Positions 26,841 to 35,224 of a stretch of DNA of 64,000 bases are shown here, in pieces; position 1 is the stretch's first letter, and each line of letters opens with the position of its first letter. Position numbers and translations under genes: made by a program. The notes under the pieces were generated by a model. That model was not told the origin of the DNA, searched no databases, and worked only from the letters and a program-made list of their open reading frames with translations. This DNA is from UBA9676 sp963741615. GTDB lineage: Bacteria; Actinomycetota; Actinomycetes; Streptosporangiales; Streptosporangiaceae. Where the stretch lies: assembly GCA_963741615.1 (NCBI GenBank), contig CAVUIU010000019.1, positions 186,001 to 250,000 of the forward strand, given 5' to 3'.

Positions 26841-26846
26841 TAGTGT
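26841..26846 (+). promoter_or_regulatory. Candidate -10 box for a leaderless transcript
   Basis: TAGTGT lies 7 nt before the GTG at 26854, the spacing seen when transcription begins at the start codon. No convincing -35 hexamer is visible upstream. Confidence 0.4.
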
Positions 26847-26853
26847 CCGCTCC

Positions 26854-28113
26854 GTGGGGGAGGCGCGGCCAGCAGGCGGGCAGGCACCGGTGACGGCGGA
26901 GGTCACGGCGCGCCGCTTCCGGCTGGCATCGCCAGCGACGGCTGTGGTCCTTGGCGCGCTCGGTCTTGCGCTGCTAGCCGCCTGGGTGCCGCTGATCTAC
27001 CTCACCCGCGATCCGCAGGCCTCTCGCGACGGCATCGCTCCGATGTTCGTCTTGGTCTGCGGCTTGGTGGGGGTGGTGGTGGCGCGGCGCCAGCCGCGGA
27101 ATCCGGAGGGCTGGCTGCTGCTCGGCCTGGCGGTGTGTGGCATCGGACTGCTCGACAGCGGCTTGTACGCGGTGCTCGACTACCGTCTGCATCACGGCCT
27201 GCTGCCGCTGGGCGAGCCCGCGGTGTTTATGAAGGACACCGTCGGTACGTCAGTGATCTTCCTGTTTCCGCTGGTCATTTTGCTTTTCCCGGACGGGCGG
27301 CTGTCCCGGCGGTGGAGATGGATGTTGTGGTCGTATCTGGTCCTGGTCGTGGTGTTCACGGTCGGTGGTTTCGCTAACGAGGTCGGTACCATCGCCGGAC
27401 GGCGCATCCAGGTTGACTTGAGCGGGGCGTATTCGGGTCCGGGCGGCCCTACCGGTGTGCTGGCGGCGCTGGCGGCGGTCGCGGGGGCTGGTTTTGTCTT
27501 GGTTCTGCCGTTCTGGCCCGCGTTCGTCGCCCGCCAGGTCCTGAGCTGGCGGCACGCATCCGGCGAGCGCCGGCAGCAGCTCAAGTGGCTGATGGGCGGG
27601 GCGGCCATCGCTCTTGTCGGTCTGGCGTTGGTGGCCCTCGGGCCGCCCAAGGACCACATGACCGGCCGGGTGGCCAGGGACCTGGCGTTCCTGGCCCTTG
27701 CCGCGCTGCCGGTCGCCATCGGCGTTGGCATCCTGAAATACCACCTGTACGACATCGACCGGCTGATCAGCCGCACACTGTCCTACACACTGGTCACCGG
27801 GCTGCTGATCGGCGTCTATGCGGGCATCGTCACCCTCACCACCCGGGTGCTGCCCTTCTCCTCCCCCGTGGGGGTGGCCGCCTCCACACTGGCAGTCGCC
27901 GCGCTGTTCAGCCCGCTCCGACGCCGGGTCCAGCACGCCGTCAACCGGCGCTTCAACCGGGCCCGCTATGACGCTGAGGCGACCGTGGCCGTGTTCGCGG
28001 GGCGGCTGAAAGACGCGGTCGACCTGGACTCGGTCCAAGATGACCTGGTCAGTGTCGTCCACAAGGCCCTGGAACCCGCCCATGTGTCGGTATGGATCAG
28101 CGAGCGCGGCTGA
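26854..28113 (+). CDS. Sensor-kinase-like membrane protein lacking a kinase domain
   Basis: A membrane protein of about 419 residues with roughly ten hydrophobic helices. The region after the last but one helix (YDIDRLISRTLSYTLVTGLL, RVLPFSSPVGVAAS, then RRRVQHAVNRRFNRARYDAEATV) matches the N-terminal sensor part of a common group of actinobacterial histidine kinases. The protein ends just where a dimerisation/phosphoacceptor and ATPase domain would follow (HVSVWISERG). The end is clean, with no remnant beyond it. GTG 26854 (leaderless) or GTG 26890 are the likely starts; the frame is open farther upstream but runs into the hairpin. Confidence 0.8.
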   Translation: MGEARPAGGQAPVTAEVTARRFRLASPATAVVLGALGLALLAAWVPLIYLTRDPQASRDGIAPMFVLVCGLVGVVVARRQPRNPEGWLLLGLAVCGIGLLDSGLYAVLDYRLHHGLLPLGEPAVFMKDTVGTSVIFLFPLVILLFPDGRLSRRWRWMLWSYLVLVVVFTVGGFANEVGTIAGRRIQVDLSGAYSGPGGPTGVLAALAAVAGAGFVLVLPFWPAFVARQVLSWRHASGERRQQLKWLMGGAAIALVGLALVALGPPKDHMTGRVARDLAFLALAALPVAIGVGILKYHLYDIDRLISRTLSYTLVTGLLIGVYAGIVTLTTRVLPFSSPVGVAASTLAVAALFSPLRRRVQHAVNRRFNRARYDAEATVAVFAGRLKDAVDLDSVQDDLVSVVHKALEPAHVSVWISERG

Positions 28114-28165
28114 GGCTGGCTTCCGTTGACCGCAGACTCAGCGACAGGGGTGCCTGACGACGACG

Positions 28166-29044
28166 TCACGGTGCGATCAGATACTGGGTCCACGCGGTGT
28201 GGCGCTTGCGGAGTTCTGTCGCGGTCAGGTCGGCGCGCCCCAGATCACGGTAATTCGGGGCCCAGGACTCGACCTGTTCGTAGGATCGGGCAACGGCCCA
28301 CAGGTCCCACACGAGCCGTTCGGGCAGCGCAGAATTGCTCGCCGTTTCGTAGGAATCCAGGAACATGCCGGCGATGGGCTCGCCGTACAGCAGGTACAGG
28401 TCTAGCCGGCACCAGCCCACATCGAACCCGCGCGGGCCAAGACCGCCACCGGACCAGTCCACCACCCCGGTAAGCGCGCCGTCCCTCCGCAGCGTGTTGC
28501 CGGACCAGAAGTCGTAGTGCGTCAGCACGGCCGGTGCGCGGGCAAGAAGTTCGCGGCTGGCGGTCACCGCGCTGGCGGCCGGTCCGCTGACGGCCGCCAG
28601 CGATCCTTCCGGACGGTCGAACACGCTCTGAAATCCAGCCAGGCGGTCCGGGTCCGTCGCATGGATCCGCGCAAGTGCCCGGCCGAGCTGCTCGGCCAAG
28701 ACGGCTGGCTGGCGGGGCGCGAGATCGGCGATACCGGGCAGGCACGAGATCAACAGCCATGATCCTCCCGACGATGCGTTACTGATGTCGCTGGCCAGCA
28801 GACGGGGAGCCAGGCCATCGAGTCCGTCCAGAGCGGCCAGAACCCGTGTCTCGTTGGAGGCGGCGGCATCGCCAGGGGGGAACTCGCGGAGAACGAACTC
28901 GCGTTCCGGGTTCACCGTCCGGATCAAAGAGGTGCAGGCGTGCGTGCCCCCGACGAGCGCACGCATTTCCTGCACCGTCGCGTCAGGGCCAGCAAGTGCT
29001 GCCGCCCGTTCGATGGCCGCCGACGACCGGGGCGAATCACGCAT
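28166..29044 (-). CDS. Aminoglycoside-phosphotransferase-fold kinase
   Basis: A 292-residue member of the APH/choline-kinase fold. The catalytic loop reads LTHYDFWSGNTL, where families usually have HGDLHPGN; the catalytic Asp and downstream Asn are kept. The metal-binding Asp lies in GVVDWSGGGLGP, and FDVGWCRLDLYLLYG follows as expected. The nucleotide-binding N-terminal lobe is present. A real antibiotic-resistance role cannot be inferred: most chromosomal members phosphorylate unknown small molecules. It converges with the membrane protein gene. Confidence 0.85.
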   Translation of the reverse strand: MRDSPRSSAAIERAAALAGPDATVQEMRALVGGTHACTSLIRTVNPEREFVLREFPPGDAAASNETRVLAALDGLDGLAPRLLASDISNASSGGSWLLISCLPGIADLAPRQPAVLAEQLGRALARIHATDPDRLAGFQSVFDRPEGSLAAVSGPAASAVTASRELLARAPAVLTHYDFWSGNTLRRDGALTGVVDWSGGGLGPRGFDVGWCRLDLYLLYGEPIAGMFLDSYETASNSALPERLVWDLWAVARSYEQVESWAPNYRDLGRADLTATELRKRHTAWTQYLIAP

Positions 29045-29414
29045 GAGAAGAGCGTAGGAGCGGGACAGCGTGTGCGACTACGAGAGGGCCGTGGATGTGA
29101 GCCGGGCAGGTCCCGGCCCGAACCATCCCGGCATAACGCCCTGGCGGGACCCGTGGCCCTGGCCGCGGTCAGCCGGTCCGGCCTGCACGGACTCGGGCGC
29201 GGCGACCACGACGTGCCCTCCTAGCCGGCATTCCCCCACCCAGACCGGCCGGGGCTGACCCGGAACCGCTGCCTGCCCGGCCTCCCGGCGGGTCACCGGG
29301 ACCGCGGCGCGGGCTTACTATCGTCTCGGGTGCGCTGATCCCAAGCAGGTTGAGGGGGAAATGCCCATATGAGAGGCTTTTGAACTGCATCTCAGGCCAA
29401 CCCCAGGGGAATGA
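29045..29414. other. Intergenic region upstream of the 29415/29859 module
   Basis: No gene is evident in this 370-nt gap. TACTAT at 29316-29321 is a good -10 candidate for the plus-strand module, with only a weak -35 (GTCACC, 29292) upstream. The leader would be about 87 nt and contains a small TGAGA/TCTCA stem near 29369. Confidence 0.4.
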
Positions 29415-29855
29415 GTGACCCAGGCTGAACAGCCGGCCAGGACGATCGTGCCGGGAACGCCGCTGCAGAAGGTGATCCCACGCCGCCTGGTCGAGCCGTA
29501 CCTGAACGGCCAGCGATCAGTGATCGCCGGCTACGTGTACCTTGCCCAGGATTGCGCCTTCCACGACCCGGCGAGCTATTACCACGCCCTGGCTCTCGGC
29601 TACGAGGGTTCTGAGTTCAGCCCGGACATGACCGAGGTCTGTGTCCTTCGCTGGCTGGCCCTGGACATGACCGGGGCACTGCTGCCCGCGCCAGCCGCCA
29701 ACGGGTACGGTCCGGCCAGCACTGTCCCCGAGTTCTACACGCTGCCGGTACCGATCCCGGTCGGCACCGAGATGTACCGGATCACCTCCGGCGCTGAGGA
29801 ATTCATCGCCCGCTACGACGGACAAGTATGGCTGCGTCCGGTAAGGGGGAGCTGA
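29415..29855 (+). CDS. Uncharacterised protein, first gene of a two-gene module
   Basis: I do not recognise this 146-residue protein. The GTG at 29415 follows AGGGGA. It has no signal peptide or membrane helix. Notable stretches are RRLVEPYLNGQRSVIAGYVYLAQ, read in two parts, then GYEGSEFSPDMTEVCVLRW, and near the end GTEMYRITSGAEEFIARYDGQVW. The pattern of an early Arg-Ser, a mid Tyr-x-Gly-Ser-x-Phe-Ser and a late Glu-Glu is reminiscent of ADP-ribosyltransferase folds, but this is a guess. The next gene starts 3 nt after its stop, so they form an operon and may act as a pair. Confidence 0.7.
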   Translation: MTQAEQPARTIVPGTPLQKVIPRRLVEPYLNGQRSVIAGYVYLAQDCAFHDPASYYHALALGYEGSEFSPDMTEVCVLRWLALDMTGALLPAPAANGYGPASTVPEFYTLPVPIPVGTEMYRITSGAEEFIARYDGQVWLRPVRGS

Positions 29856-29858
29856 GCC

Positions 29859-31712
29859 ATGCGGTACCGGCTGATGGCGACCTACCGTGGGGTCCCCTAC
29901 GAGGTAGGACTGGGCCCGTCCAACTCCGATGTGGTCCTGTTCGCGGCCTGCCCGCCACCGGAGGAACTCGGCTTCGAACCAGCGACCGGGCACTGGCGCA
30001 AGCAGGTTATCCGGGCCGAGATCGACGCTCTCTGGGAATCGCGACCTCTCGGCATCTTCCGCGGCGAACCTTGCATCGTGCTGGACGACCCCGGCGAGCG
30101 GCTGCATATCGCCTATCTCGGCACCGACGCTGCCCGGGCCGCACAACTGGGTTACTGGCAGATCGACCGGGGTGTCTTCGAACTGCTCACCCAGCGCGAC
30201 GAGGTAACCGGGCTCACCGAGGAGCGCGTGGACAAGCCACTGCGCTGGGGCGAGCAGCCCGGTGAGACCGGGCCTACCCCGACCTACCCCTATGGCACGG
30301 CGCCTTGGCCGATCCTGGCGTCAGCCGCACCTGTTCCCCAGCCTCCGCCCGACGCCGATTCCCCGGTGACCCCCTCCCCGGTGGCTACCTCCCCGGTGGT
30401 CAGTACCCCATTGGCCGACCTGCCGCTGACTAGCGCCCCACCGGCCGACCTGCCGCCGGCCAGCGCTCAGCCACCCAGCACCCCCTCAGCCGATCTCCCA
30501 CCGGCCAACCTGCCGCCGGCCAGCACCCCGCCGGCCAGCGCTCCGCCAGCCGACCTCCAACCGGCCCGGACCCCCCAAGCCGCCGGCCAACCGGCTGACC
30601 TGGCGCCGGCCAACCTCCCACCGGCCAGCACCGCGTCAGCCGATCTGCCGCCAGCCAGCACCCCCCAAGCCAGCGCCGCAGCGGCCGACCTCCCGCCGGC
30701 CAACCTCCCACCGGGGAACATCCCTCCAGCCAGCCCCCCGCCGGCCGACCGCCCGCCAGCCGGGCTCCCGCCGACCAGCGCTCCACTAGCCGGTCCCCGG
30801 CCCGATGACCTCCCACCCGCCAGCTATTCATCGGCCAGGGCCCCCTCAGCCGACTTCCCGCCACCCAGCGCCTCGCTACCTAGGCGCCAGCCACCCAGCG
30901 CCCAGCCACCCAGCGCCCAGCCACCCAGCGCCCAGCCAACGAGCACTCCGCCAGCCGACCTCCCGCCCACACCGGCAACGCCTCTGGCCGTCCCCGCCCC
31001 CCTGGCCGCTCTTGCGCCATCGGCTGCCTCCGTGCCGGCGAATGGCAGTGCTCCGCTGGCCACGGGTGGCTGGCCAGCGGACGCGGGGGCTGGGATGGAT
31101 CTGCACCCGGGGAGCCGGGCGGCCGCGAATCCGCTCTCGTATCCGGCCGCGGATCGTTCACCAACCGTGCCCGCCCCGCCTGGCCCGGTCGGCCCGGCGA
31201 ATGCCACCCCGACGGGCAACGCGCCGGCAAGCGATATGGCCGTACCCAACAGGCCGGCAAGCGACCTCCCGGTGCGCGAGAGGCCGGTGAGCGCCCTCCT
31301 GCGCAACACGCCAGCAGGCGATATGCCGGTGCGCAACACCCCGGCAAGCGACCTCCCGGTGCGCGACAGGCCGGCAGTTGACATGCCGGTGGGCGACATC
31401 GGCGGCAGGGCTGCGCGGCGGCAGCGGGTGCCAACCCGGGAGATCTTCTGCGAGCTTGCTGACCTCGCGTCCATCCCGCGGGCCACGTACGCGCTGGAAA
31501 CCGAGACCGAGGGGGCCATGTGCCTGCTCCCCACGCCGGATGGATTCGAGGTGTTCAACGCCGCGGGCGGGTCGAGGCACGAGGTCCGCTTCTTCGCCGA
31601 AGAAGAGGCGGCCTACTTCTACCTGTTCGGTGTCCTGGTGGCCGAGGCCATCCGCAACGGCGTGCTTGCGCCAACTGTTGGTGCGGCCAGCCTGCGCGGC
31701 GGTGGGGTCTAG
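29859..31712 (+). CDS. Uncharacterised two-domain protein with a long Pro/Ala repeat linker
   Basis: A 617-residue protein with three parts. Residues 1 to about 128 form a compact beta-rich domain (MRYRLMATYRGVPYEVGLG, then FRGEPCIVLDD and LHIAYLG). This resembles, from memory, small actinobacterial domains found near NAD-glycohydrolase (TNT-like) toxins. Residues 130-515 are a linker of degenerate 9-10-residue repeats such as ADLPPAS, then four PPSAQ units, then RNTPASDLPV-like units. Residues 516-617 are a second small domain (REIFCELADLASIPRATYALE, FEVFNAAGGSRHEVRFFAEEE). No signal peptide or membrane helix is seen. AGGGGGAG precedes the ATG. Confidence 0.75.
   Translation: MRYRLMATYRGVPYEVGLGPSNSDVVLFAACPPPEELGFEPATGHWRKQVIRAEIDALWESRPLGIFRGEPCIVLDDPGERLHIAYLGTDAARAAQLGYWQIDRGVFELLTQRDEVTGLTEERVDKPLRWGEQPGETGPTPTYPYGTAPWPILASAAPVPQPPPDADSPVTPSPVATSPVVSTPLADLPLTSAPPADLPPASAQPPSTPSADLPPANLPPASTPPASAPPADLQPARTPQAAGQPADLAPANLPPASTASADLPPASTPQASAAAADLPPANLPPGNIPPASPPPADRPPAGLPPTSAPLAGPRPDDLPPASYSSARAPSADFPPPSASLPRRQPPSAQPPSAQPPSAQPTSTPPADLPPTPATPLAVPAPLAALAPSAASVPANGSAPLATGGWPADAGAGMDLHPGSRAAANPLSYPAADRSPTVPAPPGPVGPANATPTGNAPASDMAVPNRPASDLPVRERPVSALLRNTPAGDMPVRNTPASDLPVRDRPAVDMPVGDIGGRAARRQRVPTREIFCELADLASIPRATYALETETEGAMCLLPTPDGFEVFNAAGGSRHEVRFFAEEEAAYFYLFGVLVAEAIRNGVLAPTVGAASLRGGGV
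30400..31000 (+). repeat. Degenerate tandem repeats encoding the Pro/Ala linker
   Basis: Units of about 27-30 nt around gccgacctgccgccggcc repeat with much variation. They include a near-exact run of 15-nt units (ccacccagcgcccag) at about 30889-30935 encoding PPSAQ. The mix of decayed and fresh copies suggests continuing expansion. Confidence 0.8.
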
Positions 31713-32137
31713 GTCAGGCCGGGGAGGATTTCCGGCCTGGTCAACGGTGGCAGCCGGTCAAGCGGCTGCTCAGCGGGTGACCAGCAGCCGAAGGCAGCGG
31801 GTCCGCATTGTGGTCATGCTTCATCTGCGTGTCCGGAATGGCACTCCTAACGACCGTGAGCCAGATGCCGAAGACCGTCCGTTGGTGGATGGTTGATGAA
31901 TTTCGCACACATATAGGAGTTCGGCGCTATCGTTCAATTGCCGGCGGGGCTGACGGTCCCCCGCTCCCCAAGCAGCCCCGCCGGCTCTGTCAGCGCTGAC
32001 GCTACCGCCGCCAGATGCGCGTGATCAGTGCTGCGCCGGGCGGGACCTGTGTGCGGGCCGGGAATGACCGGGCGCGACAATGGTGTCGTGATCACCGCAT
32101 CGCGTCTCCCGATCCCAACGCCCCCGCCCCGCACGGG
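31713..32137. other. Intergenic region, partly lower GC
   Basis: After the hairpin at 31715 this 425-nt gap has no gene that I can support. The part from about 31800 to 31950 is clearly lower in GC than the surroundings (atggttgatgaatttcg, cacatataggagttc). It may hold the promoter of the next gene or be foreign remnant DNA. Confidence 0.4.
31715..31739 (+). terminator. Hairpin after the two-gene module
   Basis: CAGGCCGG (31715-31722) pairs with CCGGCCTG (31732-31739) around a 9-nt loop, 3 nt after the stop of the 617-residue protein gene. There is no T-run, as is usual for actinobacterial terminators. Confidence 0.6.
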
Positions 32138-33076
32138 ATGGACCACCTGGTCATGATCCCTGTCACGGGCAGTCAGCACCATATCGGCGCCGGTGACTAC
32201 TCGGCTGTCATCACCGAGCTCGGGGCCGGGCTGCGTGAGCTTACTCATCGCGGGCAGCCCGTGATCGCGCGCTACCAGCCGGACGAGCTCCCCCCCGGCG
32301 CCGCAGGCCAGTTGCTCGCGCCGTGGCCCAACCGGATCGACGGGGGCCGCTACTCGGCGGCTGGCGATGACCACCAGCTCGATCTGAGCGAGCCCGCCCA
32401 CGGCAATGCGATCCACGGCCTGACCCGGTGGATGTCATGGGCCCTCGTACGCTACAGCGCGGAAACGGTGCTGCTGCGCACGGTAGTACTCGGGCGGGCG
32501 GGCTATCCGTTTTGTCTGGACATTGATGCCGAATACCAGCTCAGCGGGCGCGGCCTGCGGGTGAGCATTACCGCGCGCAACACCGGGTCCCGGCCAGCGC
32601 CATACGGGACGGGATCGCACCCGTACCTGGTCGCTGGCACGGCGACCGTGGATGAGTGCACGCTCAGCCTGCCCGCGGCGCGCTGGCTGCCCGCTGACGA
32701 GCGCGGCATCCCGGTCGGTGAGGCGCAGGACGTGGTCGGCACCGACGCCGATTTCCGGACTGCCCGCCCGATCGGCGACGTCCGCCTGGATCATGCGCTC
32801 AGCGGGCTCGCCCACGACGGCCAGGGCCGCGCCTGGGCCAGGCTGACCAGCGGCCACCGTCAGATCGCACTCTGGGCAGGGCCGGGTTACCACTGGCTCC
32901 AGGTCTTCACCGGCGACACGCTGGACGCCACACACCGGCGGCGCGCCCTGGCAGTCGAGCCGATGACCTGCCCCCCGAACGCCTTCGTCACCGGCACCGA
33001 CCTGATCACCCTGGAGCCCCAGGACAGCGTGACCCACGCCTGGGGGATCGAGGTGACCGGGCCCGGCGAGGCCTAA
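32138..33076 (+). CDS. Aldose 1-epimerase family protein
   Basis: A galactose-mutarotase-fold enzyme that would interconvert sugar anomers. From ATG 32138 the product is 312 residues; ATG 32153 is an alternative and the open frame begins at 32015. Family motifs include LLAPWPNRIDGGRYSAAG, the catalytic-His region HGNAIHGLTRW, YGTGSHPYLV with the second His, and FTGDTLD near the end with AVEPMTCPPNAF providing the catalytic Glu. Its stop overlaps that of the convergent MobA-like gene. Confidence 0.9.
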   Translation: MDHLVMIPVTGSQHHIGAGDYSAVITELGAGLRELTHRGQPVIARYQPDELPPGAAGQLLAPWPNRIDGGRYSAAGDDHQLDLSEPAHGNAIHGLTRWMSWALVRYSAETVLLRTVVLGRAGYPFCLDIDAEYQLSGRGLRVSITARNTGSRPAPYGTGSHPYLVAGTATVDECTLSLPAARWLPADERGIPVGEAQDVVGTDADFRTARPIGDVRLDHALSGLAHDGQGRAWARLTSGHRQIALWAGPGYHWLQVFTGDTLDATHRRRALAVEPMTCPPNAFVTGTDLITLEPQDSVTHAWGIEVTGPGEA

Positions 33077-33717
33077 CCTGGCGCGGGCGGCTGACCGGCG
33101 CCGGCCGGGGGACCACCGGGCGCCGGTGCGGAGCCCGCCGGGGCCAGCAGGCGGCTGATGCGCGCCAGGTCCTCCGGTGTGTCGACGTCGTCCGGGCGGC
33201 CGATGTCGCCGCACTCCACCGCCGTGACCCGGTCAGGGTGAGCGTGGAGATAGGGGCGCGCACCGACGTCCCCGGTGGCCAGCGCCAGCACGCCCGCCCA
33301 TTCGTCTCTGGCCAGCAGGACCGGGTTCCGCAGCTTGCCGTGGTAGGACGCGACAGCGATCGTGGCGCCGTCCTGGTAGGCGGCCACCAGCCTGCGGACC
33401 GCACCGGGGCCGACGAGCGGCTGGTCCACCAGGGCGATCACCGCGGCGGCGCAGGTGCGGGGCAGCGCGGCGAGCCCAGCCGCCAGGGATGACCCCATGC
33501 CGGAGCGCCAGTCCGGGTTGTGCACGGTGATCACACCCAGCGGGGCAACGTCCACCGCTCCGGTCACCACGACCACGGGGGCGGTCCCGCCGTCCCGCAG
33601 CAGCGCCACGCCCCGGTCGACCAGCCGGATCCCGGCCACCTCGACCAGCGCCTTCGGCCCGCCAAGACGGGTGCCCTCACCCGCGGCGAGCAGGACCCCG
33701 GCAATGTGCTGGCTCAC
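33073..33717 (-). CDS. MobA/MocA-like nucleotidyltransferase
   Basis: A molybdenum-cofactor-type NTP transferase. From a GTG at 33717 behind GGGGAGGC it is 214 residues, opening SQHIAGVLLAAGEGTRLGGPKAL, which is the nucleotide-binding signature LAAGxGxRxGxxK. The acidic metal motif is ALVDQPLVG and the C-terminal part has GDIGRPDDVDTPEDL. It probably loads CMP or a related nucleotide on molybdopterin. It lies near xdhC, also a molybdenum hydroxylase maturation gene, but no such hydroxylase gene lies in the window. Confidence 0.85.
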   Translation of the reverse strand: MSQHIAGVLLAAGEGTRLGGPKALVEVAGIRLVDRGVALLRDGGTAPVVVVTGAVDVAPLGVITVHNPDWRSGMGSSLAAGLAALPRTCAAAVIALVDQPLVGPGAVRRLVAAYQDGATIAVASYHGKLRNPVLLARDEWAGVLALATGDVGARPYLHAHPDRVTAVECGDIGRPDDVDTPEDLARISRLLAPAGSAPAPGGPPAGAGQPPAPG

Positions 33718-33812
33718 GCCTCCCCAACCTACGTTCCTCGCAGCATCACCGGCCACATGTTTCATGATCGCTGCTATGTCTCATGAGCCCGGCACCTGCA
33801 TAACGAGGCGCG

Positions 33813-33876
33813 GGGCTGACCCAGACACAGAGCTGACCTGGAAGCAGGGCTGACCCAGGCGCGGGGCTGACCGCAC
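33813..33876. repeat. 17-nt tandem repeat, 3.7 copies
   Basis: Units gggctgacccagacaca, gagctgacctggaagca, gggctgacccaggcgcg and a partial gggctgaccgcac follow each other from 33813. It lies between xdhC and the MobA-like gene. Confidence 0.75.
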
Positions 33877-33913
33877 CTCGCGACAGCACGGCCGGGGCCG
33901 CTGGCTGCCGGGC

Positions 33914-35014
33914 TCAGCCGTGGTGGATGCGGCCGCTCGTCGCGGTCAGGGGCTGGCCGGAACCACCCCACCGCAGCTGGATGAGCTCGGCAGCGACCGA
34001 GACCGCCGTCTCCTCGGGCGTCCTCGCTCCCAGGTCAAGCCCGATCGGGGAGCGCAGCCGCGCCAGCTCGTCCTCGGTCAGCCCGGCTTCGCGCAGCCGC
34101 GCGAGCCGGTCCTCGTGGGTTCGCCGGCTGCCCATGGCACCGATATACCCGGCCGGGGTGCGCAGCGCGACCTCGAGCAGCGGCACGTCGAACTTGGGGT
34201 CGTGGGTGAGTACGCAGATCACCGTGCGCGGATCGACCGGCGTCCGGGCAAGGTAGCGGTGCGGCCATTCGACCACCACTTCGTCCGCGTCCGGGAAGCG
34301 GGCGTGGGTGGCGAATACCGGCCGGGCGTCGCAGACCGTGACCCGGTAACCGAGGAACTTCCCGGCCCGCGCGACCGCGGCCGCGAAGTCGATCGCGCCG
34401 AAGACCAGCATCCGCGGCGGCGGCGCGAACGACTGGACGAACACGGACAGGTCGTCAAGTCGGCGCTCGCCGTGCTCCCCGTAATGCCGGACGCCGGTCA
34501 GCCCCTGCGCGAGCATGCCGCGCACATCGTCGTCCACAGCCGCATCGAGCCTGTCGCCGGCGCCGAGGGTCCCGGTGGCGGTGCTGGCCTGGATGATCCG
34601 CCGGGCGCCGAGCTCCCCGGGTCCCGCGATGACCGTGACCACCGCGACCGGCACCCCATCCCGGATGGCGGCCGCTACCCCGCCCAGCCCGGGGAAGCGT
34701 TCCCTGCTGACCGGCTCCACGAAAAGCTCGATGATCCCGCCGCAGGTGAGCCCCACGTCGAACGCGGTGTCGTCGCTGATGCCGTAGGTCTGCAGCACCG
34801 GCTGCCCGGACTCGCACACCTGCTGCGCCAGCTCGTACACGGCACCCTCGACACAGCCGCCGGACACGCTGCCGACGACCTCGCCGCCATCGGAAACCGC
34901 CAGCGCCGCGCCTGGATCCCTCGGCGCGCTGCGGAACGTGTTCACGACGGTTGCCAGGCCGAAGGTCTCCCCCGAGTCCCACCATTTCGTGATCTGGTCC
35001 ACGATGTCGCGCAA
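33914..35014 (-). CDS. xdhC: XdhC family protein
   Basis: XdhC proteins bind molybdenum cofactor and help insert it, after sulfuration, into xanthine dehydrogenase-type enzymes. The 366-residue product has the XdhC_CoxI domain (SAPRDPGAALAVSDGG, GSVSGGCVEGAVYELA with the conserved Cys) and a C-terminal Rossmann domain. The latter contains MLVFGAIDFAAAVARAGKFLGY in two pieces, HDPKFDVPLLEVAL and YIGAMGSRRTHEDR. The usual GAGHVA of the Rossmann loop is changed to GAIDFA. Downstream lies the MobA-like gene, 196 nt away. Confidence 0.9.
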   Translation of the reverse strand: MRDIVDQITKWWDSGETFGLATVVNTFRSAPRDPGAALAVSDGGEVVGSVSGGCVEGAVYELAQQVCESGQPVLQTYGISDDTAFDVGLTCGGIIELFVEPVSRERFPGLGGVAAAIRDGVPVAVVTVIAGPGELGARRIIQASTATGTLGAGDRLDAAVDDDVRGMLAQGLTGVRHYGEHGERRLDDLSVFVQSFAPPPRMLVFGAIDFAAAVARAGKFLGYRVTVCDARPVFATHARFPDADEVVVEWPHRYLARTPVDPRTVICVLTHDPKFDVPLLEVALRTPAGYIGAMGSRRTHEDRLARLREAGLTEDELARLRSPIGLDLGARTPEETAVSVAAELIQLRWGGSGQPLTATSGRIHHG

Positions 35015-35201
35015 GACCCTCTCACCTCACGATTCCCGGCGGCCCGGCCCGACGAGGCGGCCCGCGGTCCCCCCGGGGTGTTTCCCGGCAGGATTCCACC
35101 GTACTGCTCGGACAAACCAGCCCTACGGCCTCACCATTCCCGCTGACCAGGGAGCCGACCCAGCCACGGGCGGCCGGTCACCTGCCAGCGGGCCCGATCC
35201 C

Positions 35202-35219
35202 GGCCGGGGCAGCCCGGCC
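35202..35219 (-). terminator. Hairpin downstream of hisG
   Basis: GGCCGGG and CCCGGCC pair around GCAG, starting 5 nt after the hisG stop on the minus strand. Without a U-tract it is a typical high-GC terminator candidate. Confidence 0.5.
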
Positions 35220-35224
35220 CGCCC

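Noticed and set aside
26740..26853. An earlier start of the sensor-like gene at 26740
   Set aside because: It would lie within the inverted repeat and encode a His/Pro-rich stretch unlike the membrane protein that follows.
28166..29044. The APH-fold gene as an antibiotic-resistance gene
   Set aside because: The catalytic loop departs from known aminoglycoside kinases (HYDFWSGN) and there is no resistance context; only the fold can be claimed.
31808..31999. A 63-codon open frame in the lower-GC gap after the two-gene module
   Set aside because: It lacks a ribosome site or recognisable motif. The lower-GC DNA suggests remnant or promoter sequence, but not this frame as a gene.
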